Shown in pieces: positions 17,801-27,129 of a stretch of DNA of 64,000 bases. The first letter of the stretch is position 1; every line of letters begins with the position of its first letter. The notes below the pieces were generated by a model. The model did no database searches. It was not told the DNA's origin and saw only the letters and a list, made by a program, of their open reading frames with translations. Position numbers and translations under genes: made by a program. The stretch is from Clostridia bacterium (GTDB lineage: Bacteria > Bacillota > Clostridia > Christensenellales > UBA3700): contig JAIEDA010000032.1 of the NCBI GenBank assembly GCA_029068165.1, positions 120,473 through 184,472 on the forward strand. The letters are read 5' to 3'.

Positions 17801-20244
17801 GAGCAAAGTGGTACGTAGCAAAGCCCGTACTTCAAGACACGACCAACTACGTGCTTGAGAACCCCAACGCTCAGTCAAAACCGTTTATGGTGGGAGCAAT
17901 AGATGCGTCTATTATAAAGATAACTGTAGAACCTGCAAAGACAACGTTCAGCTACAACACTCAACCAAGACAAGTGACGGTAAAGACGAGCGGAGCTAAC
18001 TTAAACAACGGCTACTTTGACCTGACGTACTTTAAAGAGGACGGCTACACAATGCTTAGCGGAGCGCCTGTAGAGTGCGGGACGTACTGGGTGGAAATAA
18101 CGCTTAAGTCAACGTATGCCAACAAGTACTATATAGAGGGAACGACGAGTTATCAGTTCACTATAGTGCCAGCTGAGATAACGCCTGAGTGGATAAACAC
18201 TGCAAGACCGCCGGTGCTCAAACTAGAGTACGGACAAATATACGCGCTTGAGTACACAATCATTGACGAGAACGGCAATGAAGTAACAAACATAAACGAT
18301 ATCCAAGCGGACAAGGTCTATCAAATCAAAGCGACGATAAAGGAAGATTATAGGAACAACATACAATTCTCTATAGCTGACGGATATGGTTCGGTATACG
18401 ATACGGATTACTATACGTTTAGTCTATCGGCTGAGGACATAGCGGGAGGACTGTACGATCCCAACGATCCTACGAACCCAAACTATCCGCAAGTAGATCC
18501 CGACGCGCCGAATACCACGCCGAACGATCCTACGCAGGGCGTCGACGACAAAGACGGCAACAAAACTTTAGAGAAGATAAGGAAGTTCTTGCAAGATTAC
18601 TGGCAAGTTATCGTCAGCGGAGTATCAATAATCTTGATAGTAGCGTTCACGGCGAAAGGCTTGTCGTATGCAAGCAAGCGTAGAAAAGCGAAGAAAGAGG
18701 CTAAGAAGTATACTACGCCGGCTTACGCAATCGCACTGTTCACTGCAGGAGAGAAGCTGTGGAATATTGATTACAAGATATGGACAATCTTAGCGTTTAC
18801 GCTGTTGGGCGTAGCGGTATTAGCGTTTGTCTTTATGATGCTAGAGAAACGCGGATATAAGAAAGCTCAAGAAGAGTTGGAAACGGCAAAGCTAGAATAT
18901 GCAAGAAATCCAATGGCGTACGCAACGGCAGGCGCTAATGCTGCTCCTCAAGAGCAAGCGGAGAGCGGAAGCAGCCGTAAGCGCGATAAAGAGTTGGAAA
19001 AGCTAGAAAAAGAAATGCGCAAGCGCGAAGAGGAGAACCGAAAGAAAGAGGAAGAACTTCGCAAGCGTGAAGAAGAGAACCGCAAACGCGAAGAGGAAGA
19101 GCGCCGTCGCAACGAGCAAAAGAAAAACAGCGATATGGAGCGACTTGAAGAAGAACTTCGCCGTCGCGATGAAGAAGCTCGCCGCCGTGAGGAAGAGTTT
19201 AGACGTCAAAACGAAGAAATGAAGATGATGTTTATGACTATGATGGGCGGCGCGAACGGCAACGCTAATCCGCAGTACGACGCAAGCGGAAATCCGCAGT
19301 TTGCCACTATGGGAGGCGGAACGAATATAATAATAGACGCCGAGCATATAAAGACAATGATAACCGAAACTGTGGCGGCATTGCTACCTAGCGTGCAAGC
19401 GTTGCTACCGCAACAGGCTGGCAGTAACGACGAGGTGGTAAAACTTCTTGCTGAAGAGATAAAGGAAAACAAAGAAGAAAATCGCAAACTTCTTGAGAAA
19501 ACTCAACTAAGCGACGAGGCGCTCAAACAAATGATGAAGTCGCAAGAAAATCTTATGCGCAATCAAGAAAAGCTGATTGAAAGACTGCTTGATCGCGACG
19601 AGCAAAAGGGAACGGCTTCACACAAAGTTGTAGAGAAAGTCGTTGAAAAGCCTGTCGAAAAGGTAGTAGAAAAAATCGTTGAGAAACCTGTTGAAAAGAT
19701 GGTGGAAGTTCCCGTCGAGAAAATCGTCGAAAAGGTAGTTGAGAAGAAAGTTGAAGTACCTGTCGAAAAGATTGTTAAAGTGCCGGTAGAGAAGATAGTC
19801 GAGAAAATCGTCAAAGTACCTGCCGAGAAGAAAACTCCCGCAGTAGAAAGAGCTCCAAGACTTAACATCGACGAAGCTTACGCTAGGTTGAGCAAAGAGC
19901 AAAAGAAGTTCTTCGATAAGCTCCGCGAATACGCTCTCTCTAAAGACAAGTGCAAGGAAAAGAAGCTTACCTACAATATCTTGCTTGGTCAATCGTCTAT
20001 CAACCCGCTTGTCAAGCTGACGATAAAGAAAGACACGACGGTAGCTTTGTTCAAGATGGAAGACGAGTATTTCAAAGACATTCGCCGCAACGCGGAAGGG
20101 TCTAAGATAAAAGTCAAGGAAAGCGAGCTTGTCGTAGCCGACGCGGAATCGTTTGAAACGGCAAAGCAAATGATAGACCTTCGCGAAGATCAAATCGAGC
20201 GCTATGCCGAGTTCTTGAAAGAACAAAAAGCTTATAAGAAATAA
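14878..20244 (+). CDS. Giant surface-to-cytoplasm protein: lectin-like domain, Ig-like repeats, two TM segments, coiled coil
   Basis: A 1788-residue protein, unnamed. Residues 1-39 look like a signal peptide or anchor ([18 protein letters not shown]). Residues about 60-371 end in [16 protein letters not shown] ... [11 protein letters not shown], resembling DUF6273/C-type-lectin-like domains. About 376-1185 are beta-rich Ig/MBG-like repeats. A Pro/Asp-rich linker follows. Two hydrophobic segments lie near 1243-1264 and 1301-1322. A highly charged K/E/R coiled coil spans about 1370-1450. A tract of VEKxVEKP-type pentads runs 1583-1655. A basic globular C-terminus covers 1661-1788. The layout implies an outside adhesive part and a long cytoplasmic part. 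AAGGGAGA precedes the ATG. Upstream lies a possible invertible promoter. Confidence 0.85.
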   Translation: MQRALGKNGKKICILLSVMMILCLVLSCVLIGQSELKKKANALNAAGLPQATVVEKGVDLWNASNQDLNSDAAEDIVYKIFGGEGPNNYIDTHGIDYFGSKVVQASYINANIYDSTSSSGAKINNPYGILVTLGGMKWMVTSITKDTTANENIIATLYLAEAQSSMVWGTNTNAIGYNAYCASNLRYALVEDSATASTWGLFRHTATNDFAEKYLVQPNYIPYQQTQNCTEFKTVGAVGATDYTFANDALGAPQNANWFNGNGNYSAGGSWKLNNWSTAQDYAAWGNDYIWIPSACEVGWSNYPPGAASAYSDYIWGLDNNQRMADTHRSWLRSGNSGDGSCAYVVADAGTFDYLYVGSSYGLRPAIHLNLTEVEKSIVPKVATPKDVEIEYTGSDLDLDVAAKQGLASWYTDDFKDLVDVEYWKGASQETPLEPDTYTVKLSLKDSSQSKWADKTTADKSISFKVIKRYLPYPKWNDESSKTFNGTSGQSFDLYYDSAFLTEIKNIVGVADYEYFTKLVKATLPSGVTASNNGWKYSAVEAKTYDLTFALVDTTHYQWKDEPSSKKLSFTIAKKTVNVELTTNGTGTSAALVGKENGTVKAVLDVAPNQLFVGYDAVITIRAARSGSAPNTLTGNITLDDSSGTINVTLDLTGVSSSTSLFDLSIVCSSDEYDFVFTNSPTLKVDEDNKNVIRWQLRVGGKAMSGYYIDSDIESAKNSNGEIEVDFAETGKTIYYSGEYTEFKASAFPTGYALKTSSYNGGYELTKATSTNTKAGINADSYTTKVDVYKIDDQSVVVTFVIKWAIAPALFDLSNVKWLNDGDLPYNGGQAVYATLDPTTLPKGLLVPTNGYSTNVGSVVGNSGTASVEFELAPEYEGNYILPVEGDKSTYTGFGDNEDFEWEKAWQVVPHKISTSSWSTVAHPDSNKTFNILQLKDPSADTVVSYLYYETDSNGQIPAGATGLTVDELEMPSEGAKWYVAKPVLQDTTNYVLENPNAQSKPFMVGAIDASIIKITVEPAKTTFSYNTQPRQVTVKTSGANLNNGYFDLTYFKEDGYTMLSGAPVECGTYWVEITLKSTYANKYYIEGTTSYQFTIVPAEITPEWINTARPPVLKLEYGQIYALEYTIIDENGNEVTNINDIQADKVYQIKATIKEDYRNNIQFSIADGYGSVYDTDYYTFSLSAEDIAGGLYDPNDPTNPNYPQVDPDAPNTTPNDPTQGVDDKDGNKTLEKIRKFLQDYWQVIVSGVSIILIVAFTAKGLSYASKRRKAKKEAKKYTTPAYAIALFTAGEKLWNIDYKIWTILAFTLLGVAVLAFVFMMLEKRGYKKAQEELETAKLEYARNPMAYATAGANAAPQEQAESGSSRKRDKELEKLEKEMRKREEENRKKEEELRKREEENRKREEEERRRNEQKKNSDMERLEEELRRRDEEARRREEEFRRQNEEMKMMFMTMMGGANGNANPQYDASGNPQFATMGGGTNIIIDAEHIKTMITETVAALLPSVQALLPQQAGSNDEVVKLLAEEIKENKEENRKLLEKTQLSDEALKQMMKSQENLMRNQEKLIERLLDRDEQKGTASHKVVEKVVEKPVEKVVEKIVEKPVEKMVEVPVEKIVEKVVEKKVEVPVEKIVKVPVEKIVEKIVKVPAEKKTPAVERAPRLNIDEAYARLSKEQKKFFDKLREYALSKDKCKEKKLTYNILLGQSSINPLVKLTIKKDTTVALFKMEDEYFKDIRRNAEGSKIKVKESELVVADAESFETAKQMIDLREDQIERYAEFLKEQKAYKK

Positions 20245-20262
20245 CAATTAGCGGTGAGGATT

Positions 20263-20394
20263 TAGCTAATAAGTGGATTTGCCCAATAAGCGCGCATATT
20301 TTTTGGAGTAACGCAACTTAAATACGACAGCAAGAGGCTTCAAAAATATGTAGATTATTTAGGCAAATCCCACTTAAGCGCTCAGGCTGACTAA
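20263..20394 (+). ncRNA. Long irregular hairpin, possible structured RNA or small mobile element
   Basis: AAGTGGATTTGCC (20271-20283) pairs with GGCAAATCCCACTT (20362-20375, one bulged base). Inside, AATAA pairs with TTATT and CATATTTTT (20295-20303) with AAAAATATG (20342-20350). Outside, TTAG pairs with CTAA. The apical part is about 38 bases. No promoter is obvious, and no riboswitch class is recognised. A 6S-like hairpin or a MITE are both possible. Confidence 0.4.
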
Positions 20395-20540
20395 AGAATA
20401 ACTCTAGATAGTTTTTTAAGCGGTTTAGCCCCTTCAACTATGCTTAAGGTTTTGATAGAATAGCGCGTTAGAAACAAAATCGTCATTCTAAGTGGAACGT
20501 AGAGCGCTCGTAAGCGGCGGTAAATAATCTAAACAAAACA

Positions 20541-20568
20541 AGAGGGAAGCGAATAACTTCCCTCTCGT
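20541..20568. terminator. Terminator-like hairpin
   Basis: Perfect 9-bp stem AGAGGGAAG/CTTCCCTCT with a 7-base loop, followed by CGTCATATATTAA, again like the dispersed repeat. There is no long T run. Confidence 0.55.
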
Positions 20569-20738
20569 CATATATTAATATGCTACGCCTTGTTTGGGGC
20601 GCGTATTTAACGACTAATCTATCTTTTTCTTAATATTAGAAAGCTTGCGCAAGAGAACGTTAGCTCGCTATGCTGTCGCTTTGCTTCTTACGTCTATGCT
20701 TAGAGTGACGAATAGGACATATTTTGACTTTTTTACTA

Positions 20739-20767
20739 TTGAAATAACTTTTATAATATGGTATAAT
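20739..20767 (+). promoter_or_regulatory. Promoter of the glycerol cluster
   Basis: TTGAAA, 17-base spacer, TATAAT, about 35 bases before the start codon. Confidence 0.7.
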
Positions 20768-20808
20768 TTAATAACTAAGCCTAATCAACTTTTAAGTCAC
20801 GGGGGATT

Positions 20809-22242
20809 ATGAGTAAAGTTATTATTATCGGCGCGGGTATTATAGGCTGCGGAGTGGCGAGAGAACTAAGCCGCTACGACGTAGATATTACCGTTTTGGA
20901 AAAATTTAACGACGTCAGCTGCGGAACGACGAAAGCTAATTCGGGCATCGTTCATGCAGGGTTTGACGCAAAACCTAACACGCTAAAAGCTAAATTCAAT
21001 CTTCTTGGCAACGCTATGTTTGACGAGCTTGCTAAAGAGTTGGACTTTCCGTTTAAGAGAAACGGAGCGCTTGTTCTATGCTTTGACAAGGAAGGCGTAG
21101 ACGATTTGTGCGAACTCTATCAGCGCGGAATCAGCAACGGCGTTGACGGGTTGGAAACGATTACGGGCGATAAGGCAAGAGAGCTTGAGCCAAATATAAG
21201 CAAGCAAGTCGTTGCGGCGTTGCTTGCTAAATCTTCGGGTATCGTAAGTCCTTACGAAATGGCGATTGCTTACGCGGAAAACGCGGCGGTCAACGGATGT
21301 AAGTTTGTCTTTGAAAAGCAGGTCGTATCGATAACGAAAAAAGGAAACTTATGGCAAGTCGCGACTCAGGACGGCGACGTTTTTGAAGCCGATTTCGTCA
21401 TCAACTGCGCGGGCGTGCACGCCGACGATATAAACAATATCGTATGCGACAAAAAGATAAAGATCATACCAAGACGCGGCGAGTATATGTTATACGACAA
21501 GACTCGCGGATATCTTGCCACGAGAACGATTTTCCAAATGCCGACTAAAATGGGCAAAGGTATATTGGTCGCGCCCACTACGCACGGCAATATTATAACC
21601 GGGCCTACGGCTATGGACGTGGACGATAAGGACGATATAAACACGACTTTTGACGGATTGAAAGAGGTATACGAGAAGTCTTTGCTTAGCGTGCCCGAAC
21701 TCAACAAGAAGTTTGTAATCACGCAGTTCAGCGGGACGAGAGCGCACAGCGTAGGCGGAGATTTTATAATCGGCGAGAGCGAAAAGAAAGGTTTCTACAA
21801 CGTGGCGGGAATAGAGTCGCCCGGACTTACTTCCGCGCCTGCGATAGCCGTACACGTCGCTGACGAAGTCGCGCAAAAACTAGAGGTTGATAAGAAAGCG
21901 GACTTTGTCGCCAAGAGAAAGGGTATACCGCACTTCGCTACTTTGAGCGACGGCGAAAGACAAAAGCTTATTGAGGAAAATCCGCTGTACGGGAAAATCG
22001 TATGCAGGTGCGAAGTCGTGACCGAGGGAGAAATCGTTGACAGTATCAATAGACCTATCGGCGCGAAAGACGTGGACGGAGTGAAAAGACGTACTCGCGC
22101 GGGAATGGGCAAATGTCAAGGCGGCTTTTGCTTGGAGAGCGTTATGGAAATACTGGCTAGAGAGTTGGGCGTACCTTTCGAGGAAGTACTCAAAGATCGA
22201 AACGGTAAAATCGTAATCGGCAAAGCCAAAAACAAACGGTAG
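20809..22242 (+). CDS. glpA: FAD-dependent glycerol-3-phosphate dehydrogenase (GlpA-like)
   Basis: A 477-residue flavoprotein. The N-terminal Rossmann motif is IIGAGIIGCGVARELSRYD, followed by the DAO-type GTTKANSGIVHAGFDA. The C-terminus is a BFD-like [2Fe-2S] domain with CRCEVVTEGEI and CQGGFC. This is the anaerobic GlpA layout: oxidation of glycerol-3-phosphate to dihydroxyacetone phosphate. The next two genes (FAD/NAD oxidoreductase and DUF1667-GlpK) complete a known Firmicutes cluster. The start has GGGGGA upstream. Confidence 0.88.
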   Translation: MSKVIIIGAGIIGCGVARELSRYDVDITVLEKFNDVSCGTTKANSGIVHAGFDAKPNTLKAKFNLLGNAMFDELAKELDFPFKRNGALVLCFDKEGVDDLCELYQRGISNGVDGLETITGDKARELEPNISKQVVAALLAKSSGIVSPYEMAIAYAENAAVNGCKFVFEKQVVSITKKGNLWQVATQDGDVFEADFVINCAGVHADDINNIVCDKKIKIIPRRGEYMLYDKTRGYLATRTIFQMPTKMGKGILVAPTTHGNIITGPTAMDVDDKDDINTTFDGLKEVYEKSLLSVPELNKKFVITQFSGTRAHSVGGDFIIGESEKKGFYNVAGIESPGLTSAPAIAVHVADEVAQKLEVDKKADFVAKRKGIPHFATLSDGERQKLIEENPLYGKIVCRCEVVTEGEIVDSINRPIGAKDVDGVKRRTRAGMGKCQGGFCLESVMEILARELGVPFEEVLKDRNGKIVIGKAKNKR

Positions 22243-22262
22243 CAGTGTAAGAGGGGAAAATT

Positions 22263-23522
22263 ATGATAAACAAAAATCTTGTAATTATTGGCGGCGGTCC
22301 GGCGGGACTTGCGGCGGCAAAGAGCGCCTACGACGAGGGTGAGCGGGATATTCTTATTCTCGAGCGTGACGACGCGCTTGGCGGTATTCTCAATCAGTGC
22401 ATACACAACGGTTTTGGCTTGCATACTTTCAAAGAGGAACTCACGGGTCCCGAGTACGCCAAAAGATATATTGACGAAGTTCAAAAAAGAGGTATCAAGT
22501 ATAAGCTTTCCACCACCGTACTCAAAGTCGGAAACGATAAAGTAGTTACGGCGGTCAACGAGTACGACGGACTTTTAAAGATTCAAGCAAAAGCGATAAT
22601 TTTCGCCTGCGGTTGCAGGGAGCGACCGAGAGGCGGAATCAACGTTGCGGGCAGCAGGTGCGCGGGTATTTTTTCCGCAGGCACGGCGCAAAAACTCATA
22701 AACATAGACGGATATATGCCCGGTAAAGAAGTGGTTATACTCGGCAGCGGCGACATTGGTCTTATAATGGCAAGGCGAATGACTTTCGAGGGCGCTAAAG
22801 TTAAGGCGGTGGTCGAACTTATGCCATACTCGTCGGGACTTAATAGAAATATCGTGCAGTGTATAAAAGATTTTGATATACCGCTTCTTTTCTCGCACAC
22901 GGTCGTTGATATTAAGGGCGACGGGAGAGTCAGCGGCGTTGTAATAGCTAAAGTCGACGACAAACTTCAACCTATTATGGAAACCGCCGAGGAAATTCCT
23001 TGCGACACGCTTTTGCTTAGTATTGGTCTTATACCGCAAAGCGAGCTCGCTGTCGGCGCGGGCGTGGCGATAAATCCCGTAACTAGCGGCGCGGTGGTTG
23101 ACGAAAATATGATGACGAGCGTTGACGGCGTGTTTGAATGCGGCAACGTGCTTCACGTACACGATTTGGTAGATTTCGTAAGCAAGGAGAGCGAAGAGGC
23201 AGGTAAGAGCGCGGCTAAATATATAAAGAACAATATTATCAATAGAGATTACGTGGAAATCGTCGGCGCAGGCGGCGTGAGATACGTCGTACCTCAAAAG
23301 CTGTCCAAGACTTGCGAAATGGATAAACTTCAGCTTAAAATGCGAGTAGGAAGCGTCTTTAAAAACGTACGGCTTTGCATAGACGTAGACGGCGAAGAAA
23401 TCTATTCAAAGAAAAAACAAATCGTTACTCCCGGTGAAATGGAATCGATTATACTAAGTAGAGAACTTATTGAAAAAGCTATAGCGGGCAAAACGTTAAC
23501 CGTCGCGCTCAAGGGGGAATAG
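22263..23522 (+). CDS. FAD/NAD(P)-dependent oxidoreductase of the glp cluster
   Basis: A 419-residue pyridine nucleotide-disulfide-type oxidoreductase. The FAD motif is VIIGGGPAGLAAAKSAYDEG, and the second Rossmann motif is VVILGSGDIGLIMARRM. HNGFGLHTFKEELTGPEY is typical of the glycerol-cluster member. No CxxxxC redox disulfide is evident. It probably receives electrons from GlpA together with the DUF1667 domain next door and passes them to NAD(P) or a membrane carrier (inferred). It begins 20 bases after glpA with AGAGGGG upstream. Confidence 0.85.
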   Translation: MINKNLVIIGGGPAGLAAAKSAYDEGERDILILERDDALGGILNQCIHNGFGLHTFKEELTGPEYAKRYIDEVQKRGIKYKLSTTVLKVGNDKVVTAVNEYDGLLKIQAKAIIFACGCRERPRGGINVAGSRCAGIFSAGTAQKLINIDGYMPGKEVVILGSGDIGLIMARRMTFEGAKVKAVVELMPYSSGLNRNIVQCIKDFDIPLLFSHTVVDIKGDGRVSGVVIAKVDDKLQPIMETAEEIPCDTLLLSIGLIPQSELAVGAGVAINPVTSGAVVDENMMTSVDGVFECGNVLHVHDLVDFVSKESEEAGKSAAKYIKNNIINRDYVEIVGAGGVRYVVPQKLSKTCEMDKLQLKMRVGSVFKNVRLCIDVDGEEIYSKKKQIVTPGEMESIILSRELIEKAIAGKTLTVALKGE

Positions 23523-23523
23523 T

Positions 23524-25371
23524 ATGAAAGAAATGATTTGTATATGTTGTCCTATGGGCTGTCGGCTTAACGTGGACGATAGCGATAAGCAAAATATCAA
23601 TGTCAGCGGCAATACCTGTCCTAGAGGCGCAAAGTACGCAAAGGACGAGGTTATTTGTCCAAAGCGTATGGTCACGTCAGTAGTGGCAGTCGACGGCGGA
23701 AATATAAATATGGTAAGCGTTAAGACGTCGGAGAGTATACCTAAAGACAGGATTTTCGACGCGCTTAAGCTTTTAGACAATATTAGCGTTGCCGCTCCCG
23801 TAAGCGAGGGGCAAGTGATCGTAGAAAACGTCCTAGGGTTGGGCGTAGATTTCGTTGCGACGAAAGAAATACAAAAAAAGCAATCGCCCAAGTACGTAAT
23901 CTCCATAGATCAAGGCACGACTTCGTCAAGAGCGATAGTCTTTGACAACAAGGGAAAGATTATTTCGGTTGCGCAACAAGAGTTTAAGCAAATCTATCCC
24001 AAAGCAGGTTGGGTGGAGCACGACCCCGAGGATATTTGGTCTTCGCAACTTCAAGTACTTAAAAAAGCCGTCAAAGACAGCAAGGTAAAACTTGACGATA
24101 TAAAAGCCGTGGGCATAACCAATCAACGCGAAACCACAATCGTATGGGATAAAAAGACCGGCAAACCCGTCTACAACGCTATAGTTTGGCAGTGTAGGCG
24201 TACCGCCGAATATTGCGACGAATTGAAAAGTCAAGGTTACGACGAAGTTATTTTCCAAAAGACGGGCTTAACTTTAGACGCGTATTTTTCAGCGACCAAA
24301 CTCAAGTGGATACTCGACAACGTCAAGGGCGCGAAAGAGAAAGCCAAGAAAGGCGAGCTTCTTTTCGGTACGGTAGACACTTATCTTATGTGGAAGCTAT
24401 CGGGCGGCAAGGTTCACGCCACCGACTACACCAACGCTTCGCGTACTATGATGTACAATATCAAGACGCTTGAGTGGGATAAGGAGTTGCTCAAACTTTT
24501 CGATATCCCCGAAAAAATGCTTCCAAAAGTTTATCCGTCGAGTTACGAGTTTGGGTATTGCAACAAGAGTATATTGGGAAAGGAAATACCTATATGCGGA
24601 GTAGCGGGCGATCAGCAGTCGGCGCTTTTCGGACATTTGTGCGTGAAAAAGGGCAGCGTAAAGAATACGTACGGCACGGGTTGTTTTACGCTTATGAACA
24701 CGGGCAAGGAGTTCATTACGTCTACGCGCGGACTGATAACAACGCTTGCGGCTAGTATGGAAGACGGTAGACCGCAGTACGTCCTAGAAGGCAGCGTTTT
24801 CGTAGGCGGAGCGGTTTTGCAGTGGCTGAGAGATGAACTCGGACTAATCAAATCCGCTAAAGAAGCCGACGAAATATCGGCGACGGTAGAGGATACTAAC
24901 GGAGTGTATATCGTTCCTGCGTTCGTGGGACTTGGCGCGCCGCACTGGGACGCAAAAGCAAGGGGTACGGTTACGGGACTCACAAGAGGTACGAAAAAAG
25001 AGCATTTCGTAAGGGCGGCTCTCGAGTCGATAGCGTATCAAGTGTTTGACGTGGTTCACGCAATGGAGAGCGATATAAACCGCAAGATTTCCTCGCTTGC
25101 CGTTGACGGAGGCGCAAGCGTATCGAATATTTTGATGCAGTTGCAAGCCGATCTTCTTAAAGCTGAAGTCAAACGCCCGAGCGTTATAGAAACTACTGCA
25201 ATGGGAGTTTGCTTCTTGGCAGGGCTTAAAGTCGGCGTATGGAGCAATATTGAAGAACTCAAACGCGAAATAAGCGACGGCGCGGTTTTCACACCTAAAA
25301 TGGACGAGGAAAAACGCTACAAACTTCTTCTTGGTTGGGAACAAAGCATAGCGAGAGCAAAGTATAGATAA
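23524..25371 (+). CDS. glpK: DUF1667 domain fused to glycerol kinase
   Basis: One continuous 615-codon frame. Residues 1-120 are a DUF1667 domain with cysteine motifs CICCPMGC and CPRGAKYAKDEVICPKR, usually a separate small protein next to the glp flavoproteins. From about residue 123 the sequence is a complete glycerol kinase: YVISIDQGTTSSRAIVFD, WVEHDPEDIW, GITNQRET, TYGTGCF and DGGASVSN. There is no start codon with a ribosome site near the junction, so a fusion is the simplest reading; a sequencing error removing a stop is the alternative. It phosphorylates glycerol, and the Cys domain presumably serves the adjacent dehydrogenases. Confidence 0.9.
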   Translation: MKEMICICCPMGCRLNVDDSDKQNINVSGNTCPRGAKYAKDEVICPKRMVTSVVAVDGGNINMVSVKTSESIPKDRIFDALKLLDNISVAAPVSEGQVIVENVLGLGVDFVATKEIQKKQSPKYVISIDQGTTSSRAIVFDNKGKIISVAQQEFKQIYPKAGWVEHDPEDIWSSQLQVLKKAVKDSKVKLDDIKAVGITNQRETTIVWDKKTGKPVYNAIVWQCRRTAEYCDELKSQGYDEVIFQKTGLTLDAYFSATKLKWILDNVKGAKEKAKKGELLFGTVDTYLMWKLSGGKVHATDYTNASRTMMYNIKTLEWDKELLKLFDIPEKMLPKVYPSSYEFGYCNKSILGKEIPICGVAGDQQSALFGHLCVKKGSVKNTYGTGCFTLMNTGKEFITSTRGLITTLAASMEDGRPQYVLEGSVFVGGAVLQWLRDELGLIKSAKEADEISATVEDTNGVYIVPAFVGLGAPHWDAKARGTVTGLTRGTKKEHFVRAALESIAYQVFDVVHAMESDINRKISSLAVDGGASVSNILMQLQADLLKAEVKRPSVIETTAMGVCFLAGLKVGVWSNIEELKREISDGAVFTPKMDEEKRYKLLLGWEQSIARAKYR

Positions 25372-25519
25372 AATGTTCGACTATCTCCCTTTCCGCCGAA
25401 CGGTTGGGGCGAGTGTTTTGCGATATGGGCGAGTCATTCTAGCGTGGCCGCCAACAAGTTTTTATTATAACGGAACAGTCAAACGTAGTATCTAATAAGA
25501 AAAAAGTTGCAAACTAGTA

Positions 25520-25548
25520 TTCACTTTTTCCAATGCGTATGCTATAAT
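25520..25548 (+). promoter_or_regulatory. Promoter giving a leaderless hydrolase mRNA
   Basis: TTCACT, 17-base spacer, TATAAT. Only 6 bases separate the -10 box from the ATG at 25555, so transcription should begin at or next to the start codon. Confidence 0.65.
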
Positions 25549-25554
25549 AATTCT

Positions 25555-26625
25555 ATGAAAAAGAACAATAAATTTTTAGGCTTTATGATTTTTATTCTAT
25601 ACGGAGTGTTGGCTATAACGATAGTTGTTCCAATGATTGCTACAGCGTGTATAGTTAAGTTTGCGTTTGGACGGAGAGTTAATAAGGCTAACAAGCACAT
25701 GACGCTGGACGAATTTCCTGAAATGCTTACTCGCTCAGTTAAGTTTAAGAGCGGGAAAAATACGCTCGCGGGATATTTCGCGGTTGGTAAAAGCGTAGCC
25801 CCGCAAGACTACAAAGCCGTAATGATTATTGCGCACGGAATAGGTTGTTCGAGGGCGAGTTATTTAAATCGTTACGACTATTTTGCGCGCAAAGGCTATA
25901 TAGTATTTGCATACGATTGTACGGGTACTTGCGAGAGCGAGGGCAAGGGTATGCGCGGATTGGTTCAATCTCAAGTAGATTTGGACAGCGCAATAAATTA
26001 CGTCAGCGGGATAGAACAACTCAACGGCTACAAAATTCTCGTATACGGTCACAGTTGGGGCGGATACGCTGCCGCAACGGAGCTCAACAGCAAGACTTCG
26101 GAAAAACTCACGGCAGTGGCTACGCTGTCGGGTTTCAATGATATTTGGGGAATATGCGCGTATCAGTTGACTAAATACGCAACCAAAGTAGTAGTTTTGA
26201 CTAAGCCTTGGATATATATTTATTATATGTTTATGTACGGCAGGCGCGCGCTGTATACGGGTATCAAAGGAGTTAGCAAATTCCACGGACCGGTACTGGT
26301 AATGCACAGCAAGGACGATCCTACGGTTCACTATGAAAATTCCGTGGCAATTCACGAGGATAAAAACAAAAACCCGCAAGCGCAGTTCGTCGTGTTTGAG
26401 GATAAGGGACATACGCTATCCCGTCCGAGCGAAGTGGAAAAGGAAATCAAGCGATTGCACAAAGGCAAGAAAACGCAGCTCAAAATGGGCAAGACGAATA
26501 TCTTTGAATACAACGTCAACACGGGTTACGAGTATTGCGATAAGTCGCTTGTATACGCGACCGACTACGACTTTTTGGACAGTGTAAACGACTTCTTTGA
26601 AGCCGCTTTGAGCGCGAACGTTTAA
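25555..26625 (+). CDS. Membrane-anchored alpha/beta hydrolase
   Basis: A 356-residue protein with an N-terminal hydrophobic anchor (FLGFMIFILYGVLAITIVVP). The serine hydrolase fold follows: nucleophile motif GHSWGG, acid region MHSKDDPTV and histidine region DKGHTLS. Substrate is unknown; an esterase or acyl-transferring enzyme is possible. The ATG at 25555 is preferred over an upstream TTG because the -10 box lies between them. No ribosome site is seen, consistent with a leaderless message. Its last base overlaps the next start, linking it to the PPTase and ACP genes. Confidence 0.8.
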   Translation: MKKNNKFLGFMIFILYGVLAITIVVPMIATACIVKFAFGRRVNKANKHMTLDEFPEMLTRSVKFKSGKNTLAGYFAVGKSVAPQDYKAVMIIAHGIGCSRASYLNRYDYFARKGYIVFAYDCTGTCESEGKGMRGLVQSQVDLDSAINYVSGIEQLNGYKILVYGHSWGGYAAATELNSKTSEKLTAVATLSGFNDIWGICAYQLTKYATKVVVLTKPWIYIYYMFMYGRRALYTGIKGVSKFHGPVLVMHSKDDPTVHYENSVAIHEDKNKNPQAQFVVFEDKGHTLSRPSEVEKEIKRLHKGKKTQLKMGKTNIFEYNVNTGYEYCDKSLVYATDYDFLDSVNDFFEAALSANV

Positions 26626-27074
26626 TGAAAATCTTTATAAACGAACGCTGTTCGGATATGCGCGCCGCAAAGGAATTTTTGCTCAAAGAGTTTTCCAAAT
26701 CGGGGAAGCCGTACTCGATAAAGTATTTGCCGTCGGGTCAGCCAACGCTGATTTTAGATGGCAAACCGTCGGGATATATCTCGATATCTCATACGGGAGC
26801 TACGCTGGTTATGGCGTTTTCGGATAAGCCTATAGGCGTAGATATAGAATTACGCGATAGAAAGACGTCGAGAATAGGTATGGATATCGAAAACTGGACG
26901 AAATGCGAGGCGTACGGCAAATATCTCGGAGTGGGAATAAACAAAGAAATTTTGAAGGCCGACTTGCCGCAAGAGTTGGTCAAGACTTTTAAGCGAGGCG
27001 AATACGTCGTGAGCGTATGCGGGGAAGGAGAACTCGAAGAGGTCGTAGCTTTTATTGACAACGGCAAAGAATAA
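26625..27074 (+). CDS. Short Sfp-like 4'-phosphopantetheinyl transferase
   Basis: A 149-residue protein with the three Sfp-family motifs in order: SISHTG (53-58), GVDIE (71-75) and WTKCEAYGK (91-99). These enzymes move phosphopantetheine from CoA onto the serine of carrier proteins. It is about two thirds of usual Sfp length, close to a minimal form. The next gene is an acyl carrier protein, its natural target. Its start overlaps the hydrolase stop by one base. Whether it is the general AcpS of the cell or specific to this cassette cannot be told. Confidence 0.78.
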   Translation: MKIFINERCSDMRAAKEFLLKEFSKSGKPYSIKYLPSGQPTLILDGKPSGYISISHTGATLVMAFSDKPIGVDIELRDRKTSRIGMDIENWTKCEAYGKYLGVGINKEILKADLPQELVKTFKRGEYVVSVCGEGELEEVVAFIDNGKE

Positions 27075-27129
27075 TGATAAAATATTAAGGTAATATATTT
27101 GCGAGCTCGCTCGCTATATGGAGGAATAT

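Larger units (their letters stand above)
20245..20808. other. 564-base intergenic region between the surface protein and glp genes
   Basis: It holds the long hairpin (20263-20394), a terminator (20541-20565), weak remnants resembling the dispersed repeat (for example near 20691-20715), and the glp promoter. No coding region is visible. Confidence 0.7.

Noticed and set aside
19620..19860. CRISPR-like or tandem DNA repeat
   Set aside because: The periodicity is at the protein level (VEKxVEKP pentads) with variable codons. There are no constant repeats with unique spacers, and no CRISPR array is in the window.
19563..19868. Open frame of Ser/Thr/Phe repeats on the minus strand
   Set aside because: It is the antisense shadow of the VEK-pentad tract in the surface protein. 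It has no ribosome site, and its composition is explained by the other strand.
23880..23900. Separate glpK start inside the DUF1667-GlpK frame
   Set aside because: No ATG, GTG or TTG with a ribosome site lies at the beginning of the kinase domain, so the fusion reading is simpler.
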